Positions 18,184 to 27,495 of a stretch of DNA of 64,000 bases are shown here, piece by piece. Position 1 is the first letter of the stretch. Every line of letters starts with the position of its first letter. The notes under the pieces were generated by a model, which worked only from the letters and a program-made list of their open reading frames with translations, was not told the DNA's origin and ran no database searches. Source of the stretch: Candidatus Kuenenia stuttgartensis (GTDB lineage: Bacteria > Planctomycetota > Planctomycetia > Planctomycetales > Planctomycetaceae); contig CAMDPK010000006.1 of NCBI GenBank assembly GCA_945904015.1, positions 19,786 to 83,785 on the forward strand, written 5' to 3'. Position numbers and translations under genes: made by a program.

Positions 18184-18492
18184 ATGCAGGGAAACGTCAT
18201 ACGCAAAATTGGACAGGCCGTTTGCATATTCGCCATCGCGCTCGGTGCGGGCTTGTTCTCATTCGGCGGTTATTTGGACCCGCGAGTCGATGTGAAGGAT
18301 CCCTCCACGATCGCTCGGCAAATTGACCCCTATCGCGCCTCCGAGGAACATTTCACGGCCTCGATCTGTCGTGGCGTGGGCGTCGGCTTTCTGACGTTGG
18401 GGTCGCTGGGCTTGATCGTTCCCTGGATCAACGTCTTCGTCTTGAGATCGCGTGCGCAGGAACCTTCTCCTGCCACCTCGAATCCGACCTAA
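18184..18492 (+). CDS. Small membrane protein of unknown function
   Basis: About 102 residues with two membrane segments: IGQAVCIFAIALGAGLFSFG near residues 9-28 and GVGVGFLTLGSLGLIVPWIN near 65-84. The loop between them contains DPRVDVKDPSTIARQIDPYR. The start codon lies 21 bases after the preceding stop. It has no recognised family; coding status rests on strand continuity and clear hydrophobic pattern. Confidence 0.55.
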   Translation: MQGNVIRKIGQAVCIFAIALGAGLFSFGGYLDPRVDVKDPSTIARQIDPYRASEEHFTASICRGVGVGFLTLGSLGLIVPWINVFVLRSRAQEPSPATSNPT

Positions 18493-18549
18493 CGAGCCAA
18501 CATCGTCAATCCTCTTGCAACTTTTATTCTTCAACCAGGAGCCATCACC

Positions 18550-19392
18550 ATGAAGTACGGAATGAATATGCTGCTGTGGACGACCGACGTGAACGAGTCG
18601 CACTACGGCCTTCTCGATTCGCTGAAGAAGATCGGCTACGACGGCGTCGAGCTGCCGATCTTCGAGATGAACACGGCCAACTTCGCGACACTCGGCCGCA
18701 AGCTGAGTGACACGGGCTTGCAACGGACGGCCGTCACGATCTGCACCGACACCGAGAACCCGATCTCCCCAGATGCGGCGATTCGGCAGGCGGGACTCGA
18801 CCGGCTCAAGAAGGCGATCGACTGCTGCCAGGCCGTGGGGGCCACGCACTTGTGCGGACCGATTCACTCCGCGATCGGAAGTTTCTCCGGCCAAGGCCCG
18901 ACCGCCGATGAATGGAGCCGCGGCAAGGAGATTCTGACCAAGGCAGCCGACTACGCGAAGCAGGCGAACGTCACGCTGGTCGTCGAGTACCTCAATCGCT
19001 TCGAGTGCTACTTCCTGACCTGCGCCGCCGACGTCGGCCGCTTCTGCCGCGAGATCAATCACTCGCACTGCAAGACGATGTACGACACCTTCCACGCCAA
19101 CATCGAAGAGAAATCGATCACCGGCGCGATCAAGAGCTACGCCGACCAGTTCGTCCACGTCCACATTTCCGAGAACGACCGCTCGACCCCCGGCGAAGGA
19201 GACGTCAAATGGGACGAAACCTTCGCGGCCTTGAAGGAAGTCAAATACGACGGCTGGTTCGTAGTCGAAGCCTTCGGCTTGTCGCTCCCTGCCCTCGCCG
19301 CCGCCACCAAAATCTGGCGGCGAATGTTCACCGACGAACTGACGCTCGCCACCAACGCGCTGAAGTTCATGAAGTCGCGGTGGCAAGGGTAG
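18550..19392 (+). CDS. Sugar phosphate isomerase/epimerase family protein (TIM barrel)
   Basis: About 280 residues, matching D-tagatose 3-epimerase/D-psicose epimerase-like AP-endonuclease-2 barrels. The start is MKYGMNMLLWTTDV, preceded by an AGGAG ribosome site. Four metal ligands typical of the family can be placed: Glu in VVEYLNRFE, Asp in MYDTFHANIEE, His in VHVHISENDR and Glu in FVVEAFGLSLP. It interconverts ketoses at C3 or a related sugar; the exact substrate is not determinable. It is cytoplasmic, with no sugar transporter adjacent. Confidence 0.85.
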   Translation: MKYGMNMLLWTTDVNESHYGLLDSLKKIGYDGVELPIFEMNTANFATLGRKLSDTGLQRTAVTICTDTENPISPDAAIRQAGLDRLKKAIDCCQAVGATHLCGPIHSAIGSFSGQGPTADEWSRGKEILTKAADYAKQANVTLVVEYLNRFECYFLTCAADVGRFCREINHSHCKTMYDTFHANIEEKSITGAIKSYADQFVHVHISENDRSTPGEGDVKWDETFAALKEVKYDGWFVVEAFGLSLPALAAATKIWRRMFTDELTLATNALKFMKSRWQG

Positions 19393-19450
19393 GTGCGAGC
19401 GAGACCTTTCTGCACTTCTCAGCGCACCACGCACTTGAGGGAGGTCATCC

Positions 19451-20359
19451 GTGTTCGTCCGCCTTTTGATTGCGGTGGTTTGGATTGTGGTCGCTCCGAT
19501 CGGACTCGGTGCCGCCGAGAAAGAGATCGGAACCAAGGACCGGTTTGAGGTGGTCGAGACAAAGCTGACGCCAATCGCAACGGCTCTCGGCAAGCCGGGG
19601 CCGGGTGATTGGTTGGCGAATCATCGCGAGCCGGGGCAGACGTTCGCTCAGTACCTGCGTGCGAACCCCGTGGTGAAGAGCGACCGACTGACAACGATGT
19701 ATCTCTGCTTGATCGGCGACTTCACGCGTGACCAAGAGCGAGTGCTCAAACTGACGATGGAATACCTCGGCCTCGTCTACGCAGTGCCGGTGAAAGTTCA
19801 CCGGCGGCTGAGCCTCGACAAGATTCCCGATGAGGCGCGTCGCACGCATCCGACTTTGGGCGACAAGCAGATTCTCACGACTCATGTGCTTGACCAAGTC
19901 CTCGCTCCTGAACGCCCCGAGGACGCTCTAGCCTACTTGGCCTTCACATCGAGTGATCTGTGGCCCGGCGAGAATTGGAACTTCGTGTTCGGGCAGGCGA
20001 AGCTCCGGCAGCGACTCGGCGTCTGGTCGATCTATCGCAATGGCGACCCGTCGAAGGACGAAGATGCATTTCGGCTCTGCCTGCGTCGCACGCTGGCGAC
20101 AGCCGCTCACGAGACTGGTCACATCCTGACCATCAAGCATTGCACGGCGTTTCAATGTGGCATGAACGGTTCGAACAATCTCACTGAAAGCGATCGCCAG
20201 CCGCTGCATTTCTGCCCGGTCTGCCTGCGCAAAGTCTGCTGGAATCTGCGTGTCGAGCCGGTCGAGTATCTGACGTCGCTGGAGAAATTCTGCCGCCGTG
20301 AGAAGCTCACCGACGAAGCCGACTGGTATCGCGGCGCGGTCGAGTTACTCCAAAAATAG
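19451..20359 (+). CDS. Exported archaemetzincin-like metalloprotease
   Basis: About 302 residues. The start is GTG, chosen because a perfect GAGGGAGG ribosome site lies 6 bases upstream. A signal peptide (LLIAVVWIVVAPIGLGAA) precedes the mature protein. The zinc centre is archaemetzincin-like: H220-E221-x2-H224-x5-H230-C231, then C236-G-M238 and C255-x2-C258, which would bind the second zinc. The family usually has Gly at the position occupied here by Thr227. Archaemetzincins are minimal proteases of unknown physiological role and usually cytoplasmic, so an exported version is unusual. It follows the sugar isomerase gene with a 58-base gap. Confidence 0.8.
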   Translation: MFVRLLIAVVWIVVAPIGLGAAEKEIGTKDRFEVVETKLTPIATALGKPGPGDWLANHREPGQTFAQYLRANPVVKSDRLTTMYLCLIGDFTRDQERVLKLTMEYLGLVYAVPVKVHRRLSLDKIPDEARRTHPTLGDKQILTTHVLDQVLAPERPEDALAYLAFTSSDLWPGENWNFVFGQAKLRQRLGVWSIYRNGDPSKDEDAFRLCLRRTLATAAHETGHILTIKHCTAFQCGMNGSNNLTESDRQPLHFCPVCLRKVCWNLRVEPVEYLTSLEKFCRREKLTDEADWYRGAVELLQK

Positions 20360-20365
20360 CGCGGA

Positions 20366-20740
20366 CTACGGGATCAAATATCCCCGCAGGATCTGCGGCA
20401 ACGTCGCTGACAACTGACTTCGCGGCATGACCTCCGCGCCGGCGGAGCGGGCGGATTCCAGCAACTCGACATTCACATGCGAGCCGAAGGCAATGATCGG
20501 CACTCGTGCCGAATCAGGCATCGCAGAGAGGAGGTCGGCGACCGACACTCGTGGGGCCGCAAGGTCGAGCAGGACACAGCCGATGTCTCCCGCTTGCAGT
20601 CGCAATGTCGCCCTGGCGATGTCATCGACCGAGTCGACACGCAGGCCCAAGGCCTGAGCGGTGCCGGTGACTTTGCTCGTGAAGAACAAGTCGGGAGAGA
20701 TCAGCAAGCCGACGCGCGATGCCGGTTTATCAGTCGTCAT
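20366..20740 (-). CDS. Receiver-domain-like protein
   Basis: About 124 residues with the alternating alpha/beta pattern of a response-regulator receiver: VGLLISPDLFFTSKVTGTAQ, CVLLDLAAPRVSVADLL and VPIIAFGSHVNVELLESARSAGA. The Asp in VLLDLA sits at the phosphoacceptor position, and the usual Thr/Ser is an AFGSH string. The C-terminal Lys expected near the end appears replaced (VMPRSQL), so signalling may be phosphorylation-independent. It has no output domain. It lies 9 bases after the gene at 20750-21136. Confidence 0.65.
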   Translation of the reverse strand: MTTDKPASRVGLLISPDLFFTSKVTGTAQALGLRVDSVDDIARATLRLQAGDIGCVLLDLAAPRVSVADLLSAMPDSARVPIIAFGSHVNVELLESARSAGAEVMPRSQLSATLPQILRGYLIP

Positions 20741-20749
20741 GGCAGCGAT

Positions 20750-21136
20750 CTACGCCGGGATCGAGCGGTGGAAATGGACGTGTTTCCAAGCACCGTTCTG
20801 CTTTTGCCAGACGCGAGTTTCTTCGCTGGCGAACGTGGCCGGGTTGCCGTCGGCTTCGACTCGTTGGGTCAGACGGATGTACGAGACGATGGCGGTGTCG
20901 CCGATCAGGCGGACGTGCGGCGAGGCCATGATTGACTGCTTCGGGCGGCCGGAGGCTTCCAGCTTGAAATAGAAATGGTGGAAGTCCATGCCTTGCACGA
21001 CGTGACCCAAGGCTTCCGGCTCAAAGCAGGTCAGGCTGGGGTCGCACAACTCGGCGTAGGCGTTCCAATTTTGCGTGTTGATCGCATCGAGCAGTTTCTT
21101 GTTGACGAGCAAAACTTCGGTAGTGGCATCGGCCAT
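20750..21136 (-). CDS. CaMKII association-domain-like / NTF2-like protein
   Basis: About 128 residues that fit the calcium/calmodulin kinase II association domain fold (PF08332-type): LLDAINTQNWNAYAELCDPS, LTCFEPEALGHVVQGMDFHH, and IVSYIRLTQRVEADGNPATF, ending in ETRVWQKQNGAWKHVHFHRS. Bacterial members are stand-alone cone-shaped NTF2-like proteins of poorly known role, perhaps ligand binding. An AAGGAA ribosome site lies upstream. It is probably co-transcribed with the receiver-like gene. Confidence 0.8.
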   Translation of the reverse strand: MADATTEVLLVNKKLLDAINTQNWNAYAELCDPSLTCFEPEALGHVVQGMDFHHFYFKLEASGRPKQSIMASPHVRLIGDTAIVSYIRLTQRVEADGNPATFASEETRVWQKQNGAWKHVHFHRSIPA

Positions 21137-21206
21137 GAGGATGTTCCTTCGGTGTCGTTCGAGATTCGCAGCCCAGTGCCGCGCGGGGCGGGATGATAGA
21201 CAGAAC

Positions 21207-21294
21207 TAACCCGAAGCGTCAGCGAGGGCGGGCGCTCCGATCGACGATGATAGACAGCGTGTGAAGCGCTCGCCCTCGCTGACGCTTCGGGTTG
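21207..21294. repeat. Palindromic repeat, family A, copy 3
   Basis: Arms TAACCCGAAGCGTCAGCGAG and its complement CTCGCTGACGCTTCGGGTT enclose ~35 bases, directly next to the stop codon of the FGE-like gene. It could terminate that transcript. Confidence 0.85.
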
Positions 21295-21295
21295 G

Positions 21296-22171
21296 TTATT
21301 TTTTCGCTTTCACGCAGCGAAGGCCGATGGCGTCGTCGAGTACATCGACGGAGACGGCTCGGCGAGCGGAGCTGGTCAGTTTCGAGTGGTTGTCTTTCCA
21401 CGATCCACTGCGGACGACGACTTTCTTGGGAGTCGTCTCGGACCAGGCGCGGCCGTCGGTTGGAGCGCCGTCGTAGTTGTCGTGCCAACTGTCTTCGACG
21501 AATTCCCAGAGATAGCCGTGGACATCGTACAAGCCCCAGGCGTTGGGCTTCTTGGCTCCGACGGGCGGATCGTTGCCCGCCGCGTTGCCGGTGTGCCAAC
21601 CGAATTCGTCGAGCACCGAGGCTTTGTTTCCAGCGTCGCCTTCTTTTGTTGCCTTGTCACCGAAGCTGTAGATGGTCGTCGTTCCCGCTCGGCAGCAGTA
21701 TTCCCATTCGGCTTCGGTCGGCAGGCGGATGACTTCGTCGTCGGAGAGCAGCTTCTCGGCACGCAGTAACTCCGTCAGTTTGTTGCAGAAGTCGCGAGCC
21801 TCTTGCCACGAGAACATCTCGACCGAGTTGCGTGGCCCCTTCCACTTGCTGGGATTCGCTCCTGTCACGGCCTCCCAAAGATTCTGCGGCACCTCGTACT
21901 TGGCGATCGAGAATTTTTTCGTGAGCGTGACTTCGTGGATTGGCATTTCGGAGCCAGTCTGGTCGCTCCCCATGCGGAACGATTTCGGAAACGTGATCGA
22001 GCCGTCGCGAGATTTCTCACCGGGAGCAATCTCGATGAACTCGTCGTTGAATCGCTTGAGGAGTTCTGACTTGGTTGGCTTCGCAGTCGTTTTCACAGTC
22101 TTGTCCTCCGAACGTACTGCGATGGCGCAACACAGCAGCAAACCGAGAGCGGGAAGAGCGAATCGAAGCAT
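21296..22171 (-). CDS. Exported formylglycine-generating-enzyme-like (sulfatase-modifying factor) protein
   Basis: About 291 residues. A signal peptide (LRFALPALGLLLCCAIAVRS) indicates export. The SUMF1/FGE fold is evident: FRMGSDQTGSEMPIHEVTLT, KYEVPQNLWEAV, VIRLPTEAEWEYCCRAGTTT and NAWGLYDVHGYLWEFVEDSW. In true FGE the end of the domain carries the two active-site cysteines; here the corresponding VVVRSGSWKDNHSKLTSSAR has none. It is therefore probably not a sulfatase activator but one of the many FGE-fold binding or scaffold proteins found in planctomycetes. It lies 16 bases downstream of the aldolase gene on the same strand. Confidence 0.85.
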   Translation of the reverse strand: MLRFALPALGLLLCCAIAVRSEDKTVKTTAKPTKSELLKRFNDEFIEIAPGEKSRDGSITFPKSFRMGSDQTGSEMPIHEVTLTKKFSIAKYEVPQNLWEAVTGANPSKWKGPRNSVEMFSWQEARDFCNKLTELLRAEKLLSDDEVIRLPTEAEWEYCCRAGTTTIYSFGDKATKEGDAGNKASVLDEFGWHTGNAAGNDPPVGAKKPNAWGLYDVHGYLWEFVEDSWHDNYDGAPTDGRAWSETTPKKVVVRSGSWKDNHSKLTSSARRAVSVDVLDDAIGLRCVKAKK

Positions 22172-22187
22172 GATTTCCTTTCAAAAA

Positions 22188-22829
22188 TTACGCTTGGCTG
22201 CGAGTCTGTTTGACGAGGGCGACGTACTGAGCAGCGAGTTCGCGGATGCGAGTCATGTTGCCGGACTCGATGGCGGATTTCTCGACCAGTTGGCCGCCGA
22301 GTCCGACAGCACAGGCTCCGGCCTTGAAGAAGTCGGGGAGGGTTTTCAAATCCACTCCGCCGGTCGGCAAGATGCGAACTTGAGGCAGCGGGCCGCGGAG
22401 AGCTTTCAAATAATTCGGCCCGACGCAATCGGCCGGGAAGAGCTTGACGATGTCCGCTCCGGCTTCCCAAGCGGTGATAATCTCGGTCGGAGTGAAGGCT
22501 CCGGGCATCACCAGCTTGCCGTAGCGTTTGCAAAGTTTGATGACTTCCAGGTTCAGCGACGGCGAGACGATGAATTCGGCTCCGGCCAGAAGTGCCGCTC
22601 GGCAGGTTTCCGGATCGAGCACCGTGCCGGCTCCGAGCAGAATCTTGTTGCCGAGGTCTTTGCGGACTGCGGCGAGGATTTCCAAGACATTCGGCACGGT
22701 AAACGTCACTTCGATGACGTCGATGCCGCCCTCATGCAGGGCGCGAGCGACGTTGACCAGTTGCTCGCCGGAGGTGGCGCGAATGATGGCTACGATGCCG
22801 CCGTCGAGGACTCGTTGCAGGTCGGGCAT
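22188..22829 (-). CDS. eda: KDPG / 4-hydroxy-2-oxoglutarate aldolase
   Basis: About 213 residues, the usual length of bacterial class I KDPG aldolase. It cleaves 2-keto-3-deoxy-6-phosphogluconate or a related 2-keto-3-deoxy acid into pyruvate plus an aldehyde in the cytoplasm. Active-site features are clear: Glu in GGIDVIEVTFTVPN, the Schiff-base Lys in ADIVKLFPADCVG, and the phosphate-binding RILPTGGVDLKTL. A CCAGGAG ribosome site precedes the ATG. No dehydratase or kinase is adjacent; L-fuconate dehydratase lies 39 kb away in the window. Confidence 0.92.
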   Translation of the reverse strand: MPDLQRVLDGGIVAIIRATSGEQLVNVARALHEGGIDVIEVTFTVPNVLEILAAVRKDLGNKILLGAGTVLDPETCRAALLAGAEFIVSPSLNLEVIKLCKRYGKLVMPGAFTPTEIITAWEAGADIVKLFPADCVGPNYLKALRGPLPQVRILPTGGVDLKTLPDFFKAGACAVGLGGQLVEKSAIESGNMTRIRELAAQYVALVKQTRSQA

Positions 22830-23030
22830 GGTGACTCCTGGGTTGGGGCGAAGATGTTAGCCACGTCCTCGGAAAAATCCGACCTTTGCGATTCGAGCTT
22901 TGTCATTCCTTTGGATTTCGAGTTTCGGAATTCGGGAGTCCAATCGCGGTCTTGTCGCAATTTTGGCCGGTGCCAATAATCCGCGTCATTGAAGTTGAAG
23001 TCGTTGATTCGTTCGGAAAGGAACCATCGC

Positions 23031-23384
23031 GTGATTCTGGCCCAGATGAAACGCCTGAATCCGCAGGCTGATTGGGAGACTTTCTCGAAGGGGGGCGGCT
23101 GGATTTACTTCGCCATCGCCGCCGTGGTGCTCGTGGTTTTGTTTGCGATTGTGCTGAAAATCAAGGAGTGGCTGCGGCCGAATGGTTTGGCGGAGAACTC
23201 ACCGGAACAGTTGCTGATGCAGTTTCGAGACATCCACAAACAAGGTGATCTTTCGGCCGACGAATACAAAAACATCCGTGAGCGGTTGACGAAAAAGTCC
23301 GGTCAGTCGGGTCGTGCGGGGGATGCCTCAAGCGGACCCTCTGCCGATGATTCGGCGGGAAGCTCATCGGCGATTCAACAGTGA
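23031..23384 (+). CDS. Small membrane protein with SHOCT-like C-terminus
   Basis: About 117 residues from GTG, chosen because GGAAAGGA lies 9 bases upstream; an in-frame TTG 14 codons earlier lacks such a site. One membrane segment (GGWIYFAIAAVVLVVLFAIVLKI without break) is followed by a cytoplasmic helical unit PEQLLMQFRDIHKQGDLSADE that resembles the short SHOCT oligomerisation motif, and then a Ser/Gly/Ala-rich tail. The role is unknown. Confidence 0.65.
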   Translation: MILAQMKRLNPQADWETFSKGGGWIYFAIAAVVLVVLFAIVLKIKEWLRPNGLAENSPEQLLMQFRDIHKQGDLSADEYKNIRERLTKKSGQSGRAGDASSGPSADDSAGSSSAIQQ

Positions 23385-23440
23385 TGACCCCCAACAAGGG
23401 GTGCCGATACCGGTGGAGACTCGCCGCCCAGCGAGCCAAC

Positions 23441-23579
23441 CATCGTCTTTCAAAACCCCACCGGGCTTGCCCCGGTGGCTCGCGGGCTTTTGCATTACTC
23501 ATCAACGACCCAAGTCGCGAACACGTAATGCAGAGGCCCGTAAACCACTGGGACAAGCCCAGTGGGGTTGAAAGATGAG
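23441..23579. repeat. Nested palindromic repeat, family F, copy 1
   Basis: Outer arms CATCGTCTTTCAAAACCCC and GGGGTTGAAAGATGA enclose inner palindromes CCACCGGGCTTGCCCCGGTGG and CCACTGGGACAAGCCCAGTGG, together with TGCATTAC/GTAATGCA. A second copy lies at 53769-53880. It fills most of the gap between 23384 and clpX. Confidence 0.85.
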
Positions 23580-23677
23580 TTTCCAGGAGACCACGGACGC
23601 TGTCTCCTCAGCAGGCGAATGATTGTTTCGCCGTCCCAAGGTGTTGAGGTTTGACCGACAACGTTGAAGGAACCCAC

Positions 23678-24964
<1,287 letters not shown>

Positions 24965-24972
24965 ATTTGACA

Positions 24973-25050
24973 AGGTGACAAGGTGAGGGGGTGACACGGT
25001 GAAGAGGCAACAGTTGCCTTCTCACCGTGTCACCCCCTCACCTTGTCACC
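24973..25050. repeat. Long palindrome between clpX and the convergent ABC gene
   Basis: Two ~38-base near-perfect arms (GGTGACAAGGTGAGGGGGTG... and its complement ending CCCCCTCACCTTGTCACC) with almost no loop. It occupies nearly the whole space between two convergent genes and is a good candidate for a bidirectional terminator, although no T-run follows. Confidence 0.85.
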
Positions 25051-25062
25051 AAGTCATTTCTC

Positions 25063-26571
25063 TCACGCCCAGCGCAACAAGTCCGCTTTGCGGACGTCCT
25101 CGCCAACGAACTCGTGCGCGATGCGACCGCGCTGGAAGACCAGAATTCGATCCGCATGAGCCAGCACCAACTCTGGCTCGGTTGAAGCGAGCACGACGGC
25201 CGCTCCCGATTTCTTCAATCCTGCGACCAGACGCATGACTTCGCCTTTCGCGCCGACGTCCATGCCGCGAGTCGGCTCTTCCAAGACCAGCACGCGCACC
25301 GGGCCGAGCAGCCACTTCGCCAAGACAACTTTTTGTTGATTTCCACCGGAGAGATTGCCGGCCAACAACTCCGGTCGAGCGGGCCGGCAGCCGACCTGCT
25401 CAAGCAACGGCTGCACGAGCGTGTGCTCGCGACGTCGATACAGCCACTCCCCCATCGAACGTCGCAGATGGGCAAGCGTCGTGTTGCGAGCGATCGAACT
25501 CCGTCGCACCAGGGTTTTCGCTCGATCGGCCGCGACCATGACGATTCCACGACGCACGGCCGTCGAAACATTGCCACTGGGCAACGCCGACTGATCCAGC
25601 GACACCGATCCCGCATCGACTGACGCGGCCCCGGCCACCGCGTAAGCCAGTTCCTGATGCCCCGCGCCGACGAAGCCGTACAGCCCGACACACTCACCGG
25701 GAGCGACGTCAAAGCTCACGTCGTTGAACTCACCCTTGCGAGACAGTCCGGCCACTCGCAGAGCAGCAACCGCCGTTGACCGAGCGGGAAGCGTGACCGA
25801 CTCATCGAGTTCCGCCCCCGTCGCACCGGCGTCACGACCGAGCATTCGCGAGATGACCTCCGGCTTCGTCAGCTCACTCGCTCGTGAAGTCGAGACTTTG
25901 CGACCGTCTTTTAGCACCGTCACACGGTCGCAGATTTCGAGCACGTCTTCCAAAAAATGGCTGATGAAAATCACCGCCACGCCGTTCCGTTTGAGCTGCC
26001 GAATCAACTCGAATAGCCGCCGAGTCTCCGGCGGGCTGAGTGCGCTGGTTGGCTCGTCGAGGATCAGCACTCGCGCCCCGCTGTGCAGCCCGCGAGCGAT
26101 CTCGACCATCTGCCGAATCACCAGCGGAAATCGATCCAGCCGACGACGCACATCCACGTCGATCTGCATCTCGTTCAAGAATTCCTGAGCCTGTCGGCGC
26201 ATCGCACCCCAATCGATTCGCCCGGCTCGTGTCGGTTGCCGACCGAGAAAAAGATTCTCCGCGACCGACAACGCTCCGATTCCCGACAACTCTTGAAAGA
26301 CCATCGCGATCCCACACGCCTGAGACTCCCGCGGCGACGACAACGAAACCTCGCGTCCGTCGATCAGCACGGAGCCATCGTGATCGGGATGCGCACCCGC
26401 CAGAATCTTCATCAGCGTGCTCTTGCCAGCTCCGTTGCAACCGACGACTCCATGCACCTCACTCGGTTGAAGATCGAAGTCCACCTCCTCGAGCGCAGCG
26501 ACTCCCCCAAAACTTTTGCCGATCGCTCGGCACTCCAACAACGACTTTTCTTCGACGGCAACCGCAGACAT
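25063..26571 (-). CDS. Sugar ABC transporter ATP-binding protein (RbsA/MglA type), orphan
   Basis: About 502 residues from the ATG before SAVAVEEKSLLECR, with a GAGAGGAAT ribosome site. There are two tandem ABC domains. Domain 1 has Walker A GCNGAGKST and a DEPTSALSPPE Walker B. Domain 2 has a degenerate Walker A region (GLYGFVGAGHQELAYAVAG), the signature LSGGNQQKVVLAKWLLG and EEPTRGMDVGAKGE. This is the pattern of ribose, galactose or rhamnose importers. No permease or periplasmic binding protein is adjacent: the downstream gene is convergent clpX and the upstream gene is divergent. It must pair with components encoded elsewhere. Confidence 0.9.
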   Translation of the reverse strand: MSAVAVEEKSLLECRAIGKSFGGVAALEEVDFDLQPSEVHGVVGCNGAGKSTLMKILAGAHPDHDGSVLIDGREVSLSSPRESQACGIAMVFQELSGIGALSVAENLFLGRQPTRAGRIDWGAMRRQAQEFLNEMQIDVDVRRRLDRFPLVIRQMVEIARGLHSGARVLILDEPTSALSPPETRRLFELIRQLKRNGVAVIFISHFLEDVLEICDRVTVLKDGRKVSTSRASELTKPEVISRMLGRDAGATGAELDESVTLPARSTAVAALRVAGLSRKGEFNDVSFDVAPGECVGLYGFVGAGHQELAYAVAGAASVDAGSVSLDQSALPSGNVSTAVRRGIVMVAADRAKTLVRRSSIARNTTLAHLRRSMGEWLYRRREHTLVQPLLEQVGCRPARPELLAGNLSGGNQQKVVLAKWLLGPVRVLVLEEPTRGMDVGAKGEVMRLVAGLKKSGAAVVLASTEPELVLAHADRILVFQRGRIAHEFVGEDVRKADLLRWA

Positions 26572-26637
26572 TCGAGGATTCCTCTCAAGATCGGCAGCGA
26601 ACTCTACCCAACCATTCGACCGCCGCAACCGAACTCC

Positions 26638-26703
26638 CTTTGGGTCTTCGTGCCTTTGTGGTCCAAAGCCGTTTCCATCACGAAGGCACCAAGACGACAA
26701 AGC
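26638..26703. repeat. Imperfect inverted repeat in the divergent gap
   Basis: TCTTCGTGCCTTTGTGG and ATCACGAAGGCACCAAGACG...AAAG are imperfectly complementary. It sits between the divergent ABC ATPase and acyltransferase genes. Confidence 0.45.
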
Positions 26704-26774
26704 GATCTTGGTCTCGTTTTTCGGCTTGGCTATAAATCAACAACATCTGGACGACATCGAAATTCCAAGGATGG

Positions 26775-27491
26775 ATGACCGTGAAGATTCGCAGTGTGTG
26801 GCTGACGAAGTGGGTGGCGCGGTTTATTGTCGCCACCATGAAACTGCTATTCGCAACGAGTCGCAAAGAGTTCGTCATCTTCCCCGGCACGAATGGCTGG
26901 GATCCCAATGTGCCGGATCGTTTTCTGTTCTCGGTCTGGCACGACGTGCTGCTCTTCCCGTTGCTCGTGTCGAGACCGCAAAACATGTCGGCGCTGACCA
27001 GCCGGCACCAAGACGGTGCGTATGTCGCCGAGATTCTGCGGCTGCTGAATGTCGAACCGTATCGAGGTTCCAGCACACGCGGCGGTGCGCAGGCCGTGAA
27101 ACAACTCCTCAACGTCGCCAGCCAATTGCACATCACGCTCACTCCCGATGGCCCACGCGGGCCTCGACGCGAGATGAAAGATGGACTCGTGTTTTTGAGT
27201 TCGCGCACCGGCCTGCCGATTGTTCCCGCGGCATTCAGTTGCCGGCGTGGAGTGCGGATCAAAGGGACTTGGACCGACATGCTGCTCCCCCTCCCCTTCA
27301 CGACGACGTACTGCATTCTCGGCGAGCCGATCCACATCCCGGCGAATCTGACTCGTGAAGAGATCGACCACAACAAGCAGCGAGTTCAAGAAGCGATGGA
27401 CCGACTGTATGCTCGCGTCGACGACTGGGCAGCCGGCCGCATTGGGCGGTTCGAAACGGAGGAGGCGACGCTCATTCGCGATGCTGCTTGA
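26775..27491 (+). CDS. DUF374 lysophospholipid acyltransferase-like protein
   Basis: About 238 residues. Hallmarks of the DUF374 branch of acyltransferases are present: FSVWHDVLLFPLLV near residue 53, PYRGSSTRGGAQAVKQLL, and the TLTPDGPRGPRREMKDG motif followed by GLPIVPAAFSCRR. The histidine of the usual HxxxxD motif is found in WHD form. An N-terminal hydrophobic stretch (WVARFIVATMKLLFA) would hold it at the inner membrane. The likely reaction is acyl transfer to a lipid or lipid A-like acceptor. An AAGG ribosome site lies just before the ATG. Confidence 0.85.
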   Translation: MTVKIRSVWLTKWVARFIVATMKLLFATSRKEFVIFPGTNGWDPNVPDRFLFSVWHDVLLFPLLVSRPQNMSALTSRHQDGAYVAEILRLLNVEPYRGSSTRGGAQAVKQLLNVASQLHITLTPDGPRGPRREMKDGLVFLSSRTGLPIVPAAFSCRRGVRIKGTWTDMLLPLPFTTTYCILGEPIHIPANLTREEIDHNKQRVQEAMDRLYARVDDWAAGRIGRFETEEATLIRDAA

Positions 27492-27495
27492 AGGG

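Noticed and set aside
18259..19593. 444-residue minus-strand frame opposite the sugar isomerase
   Set aside because: The isomerase has clear metal ligands and a good ribosome site; the opposite frame spans three unrelated plus-strand genes.
24999..25238. Small frame downstream of clpX
   Set aside because: It begins in the convergent-gap palindrome and continues antisense to the ABC ATPase.
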